Source: Bacteroides xylanisolvens XB1A
GTDB taxonomy: Bacteria > Bacteroidota > Bacteroidia > Bacteroidales > Bacteroidaceae
Reading direction: 5' to 3'
Assembly: GCF_000210075.1 (NCBI RefSeq)
Contig: NC_021017.1
Span: 2,095,865 to 2,128,711, forward strand
Length of the DNA stretch: 32,847 nt
In this document: piece after piece, positions 18,184 to 26,584 of the stretch
How the letters are laid out: the number at the start of each line of letters is the position of its first letter
Numbering within the stretch: the stretch's first letter is position 1
The notes under the pieces: generated by a model
Databases searched by the model: none
What the model saw: the letters and a program-made list of their open reading frames with translations, nothing else
What the model was told of the DNA's origin: nothing
Program-made: the position numbers and the translations under genes

Positions 18184-18191
18184 TATGTTTG
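18184..18191 (+). promoter_or_regulatory. Candidate -7 box upstream of the phosphatase gene
   Basis: TATGTTTG matches the TAnnTTTG consensus and lies 24 nt before ATG 18216. The nearest TTG (18165-18167) is only 16 nt upstream, shorter than the usual spacing, so the -33 box is weak. The gene may instead be read through from the regulator 70 nt upstream. Confidence 0.35.
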
Positions 18192-18215
18192 GCAAACAAA
18201 TATATATTCTGCCGG

Positions 18216-19502
18216 ATGAAAGCAATATTGATATTTTTAGCTGGTCTGCTTTTCCCTATAACTTTTTTATTCGGGCAAAGTGCAATTCAGAAATATGCGG
18301 GAACGGCTATGCCGTATCCTTTTATAAAGAATCTATCTGTTTTGAACCATGATGGTATGGTTCCTTTTTATATCAATCATTTAGGAAGGCACGGAGCACG
18401 GTTCCCGACTTCGGGAAAAGCATTAGAGAAGGTTAGAAATGTGCTTATATTGGCGGAGCAGGAAAAAAGATTGACTGTAAAAGGTCAGGAACTGCTTGCT
18501 ACGGTATTACGGCTGTCCGAAGCTTTCGAAGGACAATGGGGAGAATTGTCGGCAGTAGGAGAGCAGGAACAAAAGGGGATAGCAGAGCGTATGCTATTGC
18601 GTTATCCTCAAATATTTGTAGATTCGGCGCGAATTGAAGCGATAGCTTCCTATATTCCTCGTTGTATTAGTAGTATGGATGCTTTTCTTTCTGGTATGGA
18701 AAAACAGGATTCCTCATTGGTAATAAAGAAAAGTGCAGGAAAGCAATATAATCCACTTCTTCGTTTTTTTGATTTGAACAAGCCTTATGTTTATTATAAA
18801 GAGAAAGGTGACTGGATTTCTTTGTATGAATCATTTGTGCAAGATAAGATAGTTTTTGCACCTGTCATGAAAAGGATTTTTCTCACCTCAGGACAAGAAA
18901 CAGAACAGGAAAAACGGGAGTTTGTCATGGCTTTGTTCTCAATAGCAGCTATACTTCCTGATACGGGCTTACCTTTTAATATGGAAGGTATTTTCAATGA
19001 TAAAGAATGGTATGGTTATTGGCAAACACAAAACTTGCGGCAATATCTGACTAAAAGTGCAGCGCCAGTTGGGAATATGCTGCCGATTGCAATTGCATGG
19101 CCGTTACTTTCAGAGTTTATTCAAACGGCAGAGCAGGCAATTAACGGGCAATCGGACAATCGGGTGAATCTTCGTTTTGCGCATGCAGAGACTGTCATTC
19201 CTTTTGTAACATTGATGGGTATAGGAAAAACGGATATACAGATCGCATCACCTGATTCCGTATCCATTTATTGGAAAGATTATGAGATTGCTCCGATGGC
19301 AGCTAATGTGCAATGGGTGTTCTATCGTGATAAGGACTGTCAAGTCTGGGTCAAAATACTTTTGAATGAGCAAGAAGCAACCATTCCGGTGGTCACATCC
19401 TTTTTCCCATATTATCGGTGGGAAGAAGTCTGCCACTATCTGAAACAACGGATAGCAATATCAAAAGAGATTCTTTCCAGGTTTTCAAGTAAGACTGATT
19501 AG
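18216..19502 (+). CDS. Histidine phosphatase, MINPP-like (inositol polyphosphate phosphatase)
   Basis: 428-residue secreted or periplasmic phosphatase with a signal peptide (MKAILIFLAGLLFPITFLFG). RHGARFP at 58-64 is the histidine acid phosphatase motif, with H59 as the phosphate-accepting residue. The second motif is HAE at 323-325 (RFAHAETVIP), which is the MINPP form and not the HD of bacterial AppA-like phytases. B. thetaiotaomicron has a characterised MINPP of about this size that removes phosphates from phytate; the same role is inferred here. The start at 18216 is chosen over an upstream in-frame ATG at 18165 because the signal peptide begins here. It lies 70 nt after the regulator gene and converges on the SLC13 gene. 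Its link to the glycan modules is unclear; phosphate scavenging is the simplest role. Confidence 0.88.
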   Translation: MKAILIFLAGLLFPITFLFGQSAIQKYAGTAMPYPFIKNLSVLNHDGMVPFYINHLGRHGARFPTSGKALEKVRNVLILAEQEKRLTVKGQELLATVLRLSEAFEGQWGELSAVGEQEQKGIAERMLLRYPQIFVDSARIEAIASYIPRCISSMDAFLSGMEKQDSSLVIKKSAGKQYNPLLRFFDLNKPYVYYKEKGDWISLYESFVQDKIVFAPVMKRIFLTSGQETEQEKREFVMALFSIAAILPDTGLPFNMEGIFNDKEWYGYWQTQNLRQYLTKSAAPVGNMLPIAIAWPLLSEFIQTAEQAINGQSDNRVNLRFAHAETVIPFVTLMGIGKTDIQIASPDSVSIYWKDYEIAPMAANVQWVFYRDKDCQVWVKILLNEQEATIPVVTSFFPYYRWEEVCHYLKQRIAISKEILSRFSSKTD

Positions 19503-19507
19503 CAAAA

Positions 19508-19542
19508 AAGCCCTGTAAGAATGATTGCTTCTCACAGGGCTT
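19508..19542. terminator. Terminator between the convergent phosphatase and SLC13 genes
   Basis: A 9-bp stem (AAGCCCTGT 19508-19516 with ACAGGGCTT 19534-19542). On the minus strand the stem is followed by a T-tract (A-run 19504-19509 on the plus strand), a good terminator for the SLC13 gene. On the plus strand the T-tract is weaker (TTATTTGTAT). Confidence 0.75.
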
Positions 19543-19564
19543 ATTTGTATGGAAAGAGTATTTT

Positions 19565-21078
19565 TTATAATAATTTGTTGGAGCCAAGGATGATTAACAT
19601 GGTATATCCCAATATCAGTCCGATGATTCCCATGATTATTCCGACTTTTTCCATATCCTTTTGCTGAATCATGCCTGTGGCGTGTGCCAATGCGTTGGGA
19701 GGAGTACTGATAGGCAATATCATTGCTAATGATGAACCGATTGCCACTCCAATCAATAAAGTCTCTACTCCACCTAAGGAAGATAGATTCTCACGCATGC
19801 TGCTTCCTGCAATGGCTAGGATGGGGACGAGCAATGCTGCCGTAGCTGTATGTGAGATGAAATTAGCCATAGCATAACAAATAAGTCCGGAGCCGACAAT
19901 CATTAATACAGGAGGCCATGTGTTGAATGGGATAGCTTCAATCATATGTTTCGCCAGTCCGGTTTCTTGTAAAGCAACGCCCAGGGCGAAGCCGCCGGCT
20001 ACCATCCAGAGTACGCTCCAACTGATTTCTTCCAGATCGCGTTTGGTGATGACTCCCGTTATACAGAAAACGGCTACCGGAATCATAGCTACTACATTAG
20101 AGTTTACTCCCGTCACCTTGTCAAACATCCAAAGTATGACTGTGATAGCAAAAGTGATATAAACCACAATGGAACGCCAGTCTTTTTTGGCTTCACCTTC
20201 AATTTGTAATTCAATATTTTTTGTTTAAAGGGAAACAATCGTAAAAGTATGAACCAAGCGATAAACAATACAATAATAGTATAGGGTAACATAAAACTCA
20301 TCCATTCTCCGAAACCGATATTCAGGTTCAGTCCCTCCGGATCATTCAGGTATTTTAAGGCAATTGCGTTGGGCGGTGTGCCGATAGGAGTTCCCATGCC
20401 ACCCACATTAGCAGCTACAGGAATAGCCATAGCCAGACCTATTTTTCCTTTACCGTCTGCCGGAAGTGCTTTTAATACAGGAGTTAGGAAAGTGAGCATC
20501 ATGGCAGCTGTAGCCGTGTTGCTAAGGAACATTGAAAATGCAGCTGTAACAAGAATGAATCCTAATAGTACATAGCGTGATTGGGTTCCGAAAGGTCTTA
20601 GCATGACGCGTGCCAACAATACGTCCAATCCGCTTTTGGTTGCTGCGATGGCAAGTATGAACCCACCAATAAATAACATAATGATTGGATCGGCAAAGCA
20701 ATGCATAATGGACTTATATTTGACTGTCTGTCCCAATTCTTCTGTCGAGATTCCTTGAGTAAGGAACCATAAGCTGCTGTCGGAAACGGTGAGTAACAAT
20801 AAAACGACAATCAATACGGAAGTGGTCCATGCAGGGACAGCCTCGAATACCCACATCAGTGTGGCAAAAATAAAGATAGAAATAAGTCTTTGTTCTATAA
20901 CTGTTAACCCTTCTATACCAAATGTGTCAATAGGGAGGAGCCATAAAATAAGGGAAAGGGTAATAGCTACGGTTAGCTTTATGCATCTGGCCACTGTCTG
21001 ATTTTTTGCCAATCGTTTGGCTTTCTTTAAGTCCTGATAAGCTTCCACTAGATGGAAGCCGTGAAAAATCTTGTACAT
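19565..21078 (-). pseudogene. SLC13/DASS-family anion:sodium symporter, frameshifted near 20217
   Basis: Inner-membrane transporter of the divalent anion:Na+ symporter family, which carries dicarboxylates, citrate or sulfate. The N-terminal part reads from 21078 and includes LSNTATAAMM and PIGTPPNAIAL. The C-terminal part includes FISHTATAALLVPILA and ILPISTPPNALAHATG. These are the two SNT/TPPN repeat motifs of the family. The two halves are in different frames. One extra A in the run of six (T-run 20217-20222 on the plus strand) restores FPFKQKNIELQIEGEAKKDW and about 504 residues, a normal length. A second run of six in the same gene about 35 bp away is another possible site. Without repair, translation stops at 20113 and loses the C-terminal half. 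Substrate unknown. Confidence 0.85.
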
Positions 21079-21111
21079 AATACTAGTTTAAGATAAAATT
21101 AAAAAACGGTG

Positions 21112-21143
21112 CAAAAATAACTTTTTATTCTATATCTCGTAAA
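21112..21143 (-). promoter_or_regulatory. Promoter of the SLC13 gene
   Basis: On the minus strand, TTTA (21143-21140) as a near-match -33 box, a 20-nt spacer and TATTTTTG (21119-21112), a full match to TAnnTTTG. Start expected near 21105, about 27 nt before ATG 21078. Confidence 0.5.
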
Positions 21144-21152
21144 TCAACGAGA
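21135..21152. repeat. Short inverted repeat at the SLC13 promoter
   Basis: TCTCGT (21135-21140) and ACGAGA (21147-21152) are perfect 6-bp inverted arms with a 6-bp spacer. It overlaps the -33 region of the SLC13 promoter and could be an operator. Short enough to be chance. Confidence 0.3.
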
Positions 21153-21208
21153 GAAGTTTTTTATAATTCTTTTGGATTGTGATGTCCTTGAAGATATTAA
21201 TATGGATA

Positions 21209-21240
21209 TTAGGTAGTCTGCTGCAATTTCTCTAAATTTG
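21209..21240 (+). promoter_or_regulatory. Housekeeping-type promoter of the module 2 sigma gene
   Basis: TAAATTTG at 21233-21240 is a full TAnnTTTG match. TTAG at 21209-21212 is a near-match -33 box at the usual distance. Start expected near 21247, about 20 nt before ATG 21266. This suggests the sigma gene is expressed from a housekeeping promoter and controlled by its anti-sigma factor. Confidence 0.55.
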
Positions 21241-21265
21241 TGCCATTAACTCGACTAATACATTC

Positions 21266-21856
21266 ATGGAGCACACTGAAACTTTAATAGTAGAGCAGTT
21301 GAAGATAGGCAACGAAGACGCCTATCAATACATCTATGACCGTCACTATGCTCTGCTGTGTCATGTCGCAAGTGGCTATGTAAAAGATCAATTCCTCGCG
21401 GAAACCATTGTCGGGGATACTATTTTTCATTTATGGGAGATTCGTGAAACGTTAGAGATTTCCGTTTCTATCCGTAGCTATTTGGTGAGAGCCGTCCGTA
21501 ATCGTTGTATCAACTATCTGAATTCTGAATGGGAAAAGCGTGAGATCGCGTTTTCATCTCTAATGCCTGATGAGATAACAGACGATAAAATGACGATCTC
21601 CGATTCGCATCCGTTAGGTGCATTGCTGGAGCGTGAACTGGAAGAGGAAATATATAAAGCCATTGATAAATTGCCGAACGAATGTCGTCGCGTGTTCGAT
21701 AAAAGCCGTTTTGAAGGAAAATCATACGAAGAAATTTCTCAAGAGTTAGGCATCTCTGTCAATACGGTTAAATATCATATAAAGAATGCATTAGCATCTT
21801 TACAAATGAATCTAAGTAAATATCTGATTACTCTACTTTTATTTTTTTTCGGGTAA
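21266..21856 (+). CDS. ECF RNA polymerase sigma factor (module 2)
   Basis: 196-residue ECF sigma factor. Region 2 has AYQYIYDRHYALLCHVASGYV and AETIVGDTIFHLWE, in separate segments, followed by YLVRAVRNRCINYLN. Region 4 has KLPNECRRVFDKSRFEGKSY and EEISQELGISVNTVKYHI, in consecutive parts. Like the module 1 sigma it ends in a hydrophobic tail (LITLLLFFFG). Its anti-sigma gene starts 71 nt downstream on the same strand, followed by susC2, so here the regulators and the target are co-oriented, unlike module 1. A T/A-rich hairpin (21843-21851 with 21860-21868) spans the stop codon and could reduce read-through into the anti-sigma gene. Confidence 0.93.
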   Translation: MEHTETLIVEQLKIGNEDAYQYIYDRHYALLCHVASGYVKDQFLAETIVGDTIFHLWEIRETLEISVSIRSYLVRAVRNRCINYLNSEWEKREIAFSSLMPDEITDDKMTISDSHPLGALLERELEEEIYKAIDKLPNECRRVFDKSRFEGKSYEEISQELGISVNTVKYHIKNALASLQMNLSKYLITLLLFFFG

Positions 21857-21927
21857 AAACGAAAAAAAGTCATTTTCAGACTACCCTCAATTAAAAAACT
21901 ACTGTCTCCTTTATAGAACGCAGAAAA

Positions 21928-22941
21928 ATGGAAGAAGAAAAGAAACATATTGATGAATTGATTGCAACCTATCTGACGGAAGGTTTGGACAAAAATGCTT
22001 TAGCCGAACTGAAAGCATGGGTAGCTGCATCACCTGAAAATAAGAATTACTTTATTCAGCAGCGGGAAGTCTGGTTTTCTGCTGTCAGTCGTGAAGCTGC
22101 GTCGAAATACAATAAAGATAAAGCGTTCGATACATTTAAGAAACGTATCGGAAATCGGAAGGAAATAGAAAAAACTTCTCATCATGGATTCCGGTTGTCA
22201 ATGTTGTGGCGTTATGCAGCGATTATCGCAGTCATACTTGCAGTCGGCTGCTTCTCTTATTGGCAGGGAGGAGTGAATGTAAAAGACACATTCGCGGATA
22301 TATCCGTAGAAGCTCCTTTAGGATCGAGGACAAAGCTTTATTTGCCGGACGGTACATTGGTTTGGCTGAATGCCGGTTCACGAATGACTTACTCACAAGG
22401 TTTCGGAGTTGATAATCGTATGATCGAACTGGAAGGTGAGGGATATTTTGAAGTCCGGCGGAATGAAAAACTCCCTTTCTTTGTAAAGACTAAAGATTTA
22501 CAATTGCAAGTACTGGGAACAAAATTTAATTTTCGCGATTACCCGGAGGATCATGAAGTCGTAGTATCTTTATTGGAAGGGAAAGTAGAACTGAATAATT
22601 TACTGAAAAAAGAGAAAGAAGCAATTCTTGCGCCTGATGAGAGAGCAATATTGAATAAAACGAACGGACGGATGACAGTAGAAACAGTTACAGCCTCTAA
22701 TGCTTCGCAATGGACGGACGGTTATCTGTTTTTTGATGAAGAGCTTCTGCCGGACATCGTGAAAGAATTGGAACGTAGCTACAATGTAACTATTCGCATT
22801 GCCAATGATTCTTTAAATACCTTCCGGTTCTACGGTAATTTTGTCCGTCGGGAGCAAAGTATTCAGGAAGTATTGGATGCGTTGGCATCTACGGAGAAAA
22901 TACAATATAAGATTGAAGAACGCAATATAACTATCTATTAA
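21928..22941 (+). CDS. FecR-family anti-sigma factor (module 2)
   Basis: 337-residue membrane protein, the likely partner of the sigma factor just upstream and of the STN domain of the downstream SusC. The N-terminal cytoplasmic part (about 1-88) has AELKAWVAASPENKNYF. A transmembrane helix lies at about 91-110 (AAIIAVILAVGCFSYW). The FecR domain has LPDGTLVWLNAGSRMTYS, GEGYFEV and VLGTKFNFRDY. A DUF4974-like C-terminus follows (LPDIVKELERSYNVTIRI, IQEVLDALASTEKIQYKI). Architecture is the same as the protein at 193-1239. The arrangement sigma, anti-sigma, susC on one strand is the usual order for this type of locus. Confidence 0.93.
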   Translation: MEEEKKHIDELIATYLTEGLDKNALAELKAWVAASPENKNYFIQQREVWFSAVSREAASKYNKDKAFDTFKKRIGNRKEIEKTSHHGFRLSMLWRYAAIIAVILAVGCFSYWQGGVNVKDTFADISVEAPLGSRTKLYLPDGTLVWLNAGSRMTYSQGFGVDNRMIELEGEGYFEVRRNEKLPFFVKTKDLQLQVLGTKFNFRDYPEDHEVVVSLLEGKVELNNLLKKEKEAILAPDERAILNKTNGRMTVETVTASNASQWTDGYLFFDEELLPDIVKELERSYNVTIRIANDSLNTFRFYGNFVRREQSIQEVLDALASTEKIQYKIEERNITIY

Positions 22942-22974
22942 CCGGTTACCAGAGATTTATAATACTATGATTGT

Positions 22975-22982
22975 TTAACCTT
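22975..22982 (+). promoter_or_regulatory. TTAACCTT leader motif of susC2
   Basis: Same octamer as at 2049-2056. An ATG follows after 14 nt and opens an eight-residue reading frame (22997-23023, MKEENNTE). The antisense terminator hairpin begins at 23059. Candidate ECF -35 element or part of a translated leader; inference. Apart from this and the antisense RNA candidate, 22942-23211 contains no gene that I can support. Confidence 0.35.
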
Positions 22983-23053
22983 AGAAATTGAAGAATATGA
23001 AGGAAGAAAATAATACTGAATAGTCTTTAGTGAATGAATAAGGAGAGAAAAAT

Positions 23054-23083
23054 AAAAACCGGAAGATCTCGAACATCTTCCGG
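23054..23083 (-). terminator. Intrinsic terminator on the minus strand in the susC2 leader
   Basis: Perfect 9-bp stem (CCGGAAGAT 23059-23067 with ATCTTCCGG 23075-23083) and a 7-nt loop. On the minus strand it is followed by TTTTTATTT. The plus strand lacks a T-tract. It has almost the same geometry as the hairpin in the susC1 leader although the sequences differ. Confidence 0.75.
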
Positions 23084-23137
23084 CTCCTGAATCTCTTCTT
23101 CAACAACTTTCAAACGTGAGCATGTTTTCAAAAGAGA
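23055..23137 (-). ncRNA. Candidate DonS-like antisense sRNA in the susC2 leader
   Basis: On the minus strand, TAACTTTG (23150-23143) is a full TAnnTTTG match; the -33 region is weak. A transcript starting near 23137 and ending at the terminator after 23059 would be about 80 nt and antisense to the susC2 leader, as in module 1. Known DonS-type RNAs repress their PUL in cis. The ends are estimates. Confidence 0.5.
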
Positions 23138-23211
23138 TAATGCAAAGTTAGCAAAATACATCTCTTTTAAAACGAGTTATTCAAGTTTTAATTAAATAAT
23201 TTGTTTATTTT

Positions 23212-26200
23212 ATGAATTACAGGAAGAAGGCCATATTAATGGTCGTGGCTCTCTTTTGCCTTAACATAGCAATGCTAGCCCAGGCCGTTTCATTGAAAAT
23301 GAATAATGTTTCAGTGAAAGAAGCAATGACGCAACTGAAGAATAAAAGCGGATATTCTTTCGTATATAAAGTGGGAGATCTGGATACAAAGAAAATTGTG
23401 AGTGTAAAGGCAAAGCAGTTGAATGAGGCTATCGATCAGATATTGTACGGGCAAGATGTTGTTTATGAGGTAAAAGGTAAAAACATTGTTGTCCAGAAAG
23501 GGCAACGGCAGAATACCTCTAAAGACACTAAAAAGCGTAAAATCACAGGTGTGGTGAATGATGCCAATGGTGAACCGATCATCGGTGCTACCATCAAGGA
23601 AAAAGGAACGGCTAACGGAACCGCATCTGATTTGGATGCGAAGTTCTCGCTGGAAGTATCACCGGGAGCCGTATTAGAGATTTCCTATATTGGTTATCAG
23701 ACACAGGAAGTAAAAGTGGGCGACCGGACCTCTTTATCCGTGACCTTGGCTGAAAATCAGCAAATTTTAGATGAGGTGGTAGTGGTAGGCTATGGTACGA
23801 CTTCCCGCAAGAATCTGACTACTTCTATTGCTACAGTAAAAACAGAAAAAATATCGAAAGCAGCTACCAGTAATATTTCCGGAATGTTGTTGGGGCGTGC
23901 TGCCGGTTTGCAGGCAACCGTATCCAGTCCCCAGCCGGGGGGAGGCATCAATATCTCCATTCGTGGAGGTGGTACACCGATTTATGTGGTAGATGGAGTG
24001 GTTATGCCTAGCGGCTCTTTTGAAGTCGGTACGGGGAGCACATCACTTCCTTCCTCCGTCAACCGTGCAGGATTGGCAGGATTAAATCCCAACGATATTG
24101 AATCTATTGAAATCCTGAAAGATGCTTCTGCTGCCATTTATGGTATCGGAGCTGCCGATGGTGTTATTTTGGTGACTACCAAAAAGGGAAAAGAAGGAAA
24201 ACCGACCATAGTGTATGAAGGAAGTTATTCCATACAGAAACATTATCCTTATCTGGAGGTATTGAGTGGTCCCGAATTGATGAACATGGTCAATGTTTTC
24301 AGTAAGGAGAATTATTTATATGACAAAGGTCAGTATCCTTATGGAAATACCGCTTATGATGATAAGTGGACACCTATCTTTACACCGACACAAATAGCCA
24401 ATGCTCCGACTACGGACTGGTTGGACAAAGTGCTGAAAACAGGTGCGGTGACCAATCATAATCTGACGATTAGCGGTGGTTCTGAAAAGTTTAAATATTA
24501 TCTGGGTGTTAACTACTATAAAGAAGATGCTACCGTTCATAATTCGGATATGGAGCGCTACTCTTTGCGTACAAATATCACCTCCCAACTGACTAACTTT
24601 TTGAAACTGACAACAATCGTCAATTTGAATCAGAATAATTACACGAACTCTACTGTTGGCGGGGATGTTGGGAACTTAGGAGATCAGGGAGCCGGAGCAC
24701 TTTTCGGAGCAATTTTCTATCCTTCCTATCTTCCTATATACGATGCCGAAGGGAAATATAATGTATTTAGCCGGACGCCTAACCCTGTTTCCATGCATGA
24801 TATTAATGATAAGTCCGAGCAAAGTGGTTATTACATGAATTTCTCATTGGATGTTGATATCATAAAGAATATGCTTTCGGCAAAAGTGTTGTATGGATTG
24901 AACAAGGAAAATACCTCTCGTGATTCATACATACCTTCTGATGTTTACTACGCATTGCAACGTAAATCCAGAGGAAACTTAGGATATGGAAAAAGGCAAC
25001 AAAGCACTCTCGAAGGTACGTTGACATTTCAACATAAGTTTGGAGAGCTGTTGGATATGAATCTGATGGCCGGTATGGGACGTTATCTCGATAGTGGCGA
25101 TGGTTCGGATATATCATACGAAAATGCGAATGATCATATACAGGGAAGCAGTGTAGGCATGGCAGACGGTCCTTTCTATCCGACTTCTTATAAATATAAA
25201 AATGAAAAGAGGTCACAGTTTGTCAGAGGAAATTTCGACTTATTGGGTCGCTATGTAGTATCTGCTTCATTGCGCCGTGACGGTACGGATAAATTCTTTC
25301 CCAGTAAGAAATATGCTCTCTTTCCATCTGTTTCTCTAGCATGGAAAATGAACGAAGAATCATTTATAAAGAATATCTCTTGGATTAATATGTTGAAACT
25401 AAGAGCCAGTTATGGTGAAACTGGTAGTGACAATTTAGGTACAACACTATATGGTATTGTAACAACTACCCGTGAAGATGTTCAGTTCAATAATAATTCA
25501 GTTACCTATATTCCTTACATATTGTCCGGTGCCAACTATGAAGATGTAACCTGGCAAAAGACGGTTATGAAAAATATCGGATTGGATTTTTCCGTTCTTA
25601 GAGATAGAATCTGGGGTAGTGTAGATGTATTCCGTAATGACGTAACCCATTTGTTGGGTACAGCACCGACTGAATTATTGGGAATGCACGGAACACGTCC
25701 TATCAATGGAGGACATTATAAACGTACCGGAGTAGATGTGAGTTTGAATTCGCTGAATCTTCAAACACATGATTTCAAATGGACCTCTCAAATTACACTG
25801 TCCCATTATAACGCGGTATGGATAGAACGTATGCCCAACTATGATTATCAAAAATATCAGAAAAGGAAAAATGAACCGATGAATGCATTCTATTATTATA
25901 AAACGACCGGTATCATCAATGTGGATAAGAGTAATATGCCCGAATCGCAACGTTCGTTAGGTCCTGCTGCTTGTATGCCGGGATATCCTATTGTTGAAGA
26001 TAAAAATGGTGATGGAATCATTGATGTGAATGACTCTTATATGGATAATACGTTACCTAAATTATATTTTGGTTTCGGGAATACATTTACATGGAAGAAC
26101 TTTGATTTGGATATATTCATGTATGGTCAATTGGGAGTAAAGAAATGGAATGATGCATATGGCAATAGTATAGATGTCGGAGGTCTCTCCAGAGGAGTGG

Positions 26201-26574
26201 ATGCGCACAATGTTGGTATCTATTCTTATAACATTTGGAATACCCAGACAAACACGAACGGACGCTTCCCGGGTATCGCAATCAGTAAATCAGTGGCTTT
26301 ACCCGAAAATCTGGGCTTTGATTATACAAGAGAAAATGCCTCTTATATACGTGTAAGAAACATCACACTGGGATATAATCTGGGTCCCAAAGAGTTATCT
26401 GTATTTAAAGGATATATTAGAGGAATACGTGTGTTTGTCGATTTTCAGAATCCTTTGACCTTTACCAAATACAAAGGATATGACCCTGAAATCAACACTT
26501 CCTCTTCTAATTTGACCGGAGGGCAATATCCTCAAATGAGAGTTTATTCAATAGGTGCAAAATTAACCTTCTAA
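23212..26574 (+). CDS. SusC-family TonB-dependent outer-membrane transporter with STN domain (module 2)
   Basis: 1120-residue importer with signal peptide (ALFCLNIAMLAQA). An STN domain (about 24-98, VSLKMNNVSVKEAMTQLKNK) is followed by a carboxypeptidase-regulatory-like domain (about 110-185, ITGVVNDANGEPIIGATI), then DEVVVVGYGTTSRKNLTTS, the plug (ISIRGGGTPIYVVDGV, IESIEILKDASAAIYG) and the barrel ending in a terminal aromatic (AKLTF). An EF-hand-like acidic loop (DKNGDGIIDVND) is present. It is closely similar along its length to the SusC at 2209, so the two pairs look like an old duplication. The STN domain links it to the FecR/sigma pair encoded just upstream. Its leader carries the antisense RNA candidate. 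Confidence 0.95.
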   Translation: MNYRKKAILMVVALFCLNIAMLAQAVSLKMNNVSVKEAMTQLKNKSGYSFVYKVGDLDTKKIVSVKAKQLNEAIDQILYGQDVVYEVKGKNIVVQKGQRQNTSKDTKKRKITGVVNDANGEPIIGATIKEKGTANGTASDLDAKFSLEVSPGAVLEISYIGYQTQEVKVGDRTSLSVTLAENQQILDEVVVVGYGTTSRKNLTTSIATVKTEKISKAATSNISGMLLGRAAGLQATVSSPQPGGGINISIRGGGTPIYVVDGVVMPSGSFEVGTGSTSLPSSVNRAGLAGLNPNDIESIEILKDASAAIYGIGAADGVILVTTKKGKEGKPTIVYEGSYSIQKHYPYLEVLSGPELMNMVNVFSKENYLYDKGQYPYGNTAYDDKWTPIFTPTQIANAPTTDWLDKVLKTGAVTNHNLTISGGSEKFKYYLGVNYYKEDATVHNSDMERYSLRTNITSQLTNFLKLTTIVNLNQNNYTNSTVGGDVGNLGDQGAGALFGAIFYPSYLPIYDAEGKYNVFSRTPNPVSMHDINDKSEQSGYYMNFSLDVDIIKNMLSAKVLYGLNKENTSRDSYIPSDVYYALQRKSRGNLGYGKRQQSTLEGTLTFQHKFGELLDMNLMAGMGRYLDSGDGSDISYENANDHIQGSSVGMADGPFYPTSYKYKNEKRSQFVRGNFDLLGRYVVSASLRRDGTDKFFPSKKYALFPSVSLAWKMNEESFIKNISWINMLKLRASYGETGSDNLGTTLYGIVTTTREDVQFNNNSVTYIPYILSGANYEDVTWQKTVMKNIGLDFSVLRDRIWGSVDVFRNDVTHLLGTAPTELLGMHGTRPINGGHYKRTGVDVSLNSLNLQTHDFKWTSQITLSHYNAVWIERMPNYDYQKYQKRKNEPMNAFYYYKTTGIINVDKSNMPESQRSLGPAACMPGYPIVEDKNGDGIIDVNDSYMDNTLPKLYFGFGNTFTWKNFDLDIFMYGQLGVKKWNDAYGNSIDVGGLSRGVDAHNVGIYSYNIWNTQTNTNGRFPGIAISKSVALPENLGFDYTRENASYIRVRNITLGYNLGPKELSVFKGYIRGIRVFVDFQNPLTFTKYKGYDPEINTSSSNLTGGQYPQMRVYSIGAKLTF

Positions 26575-26584
26575 ACTTCAAGCT

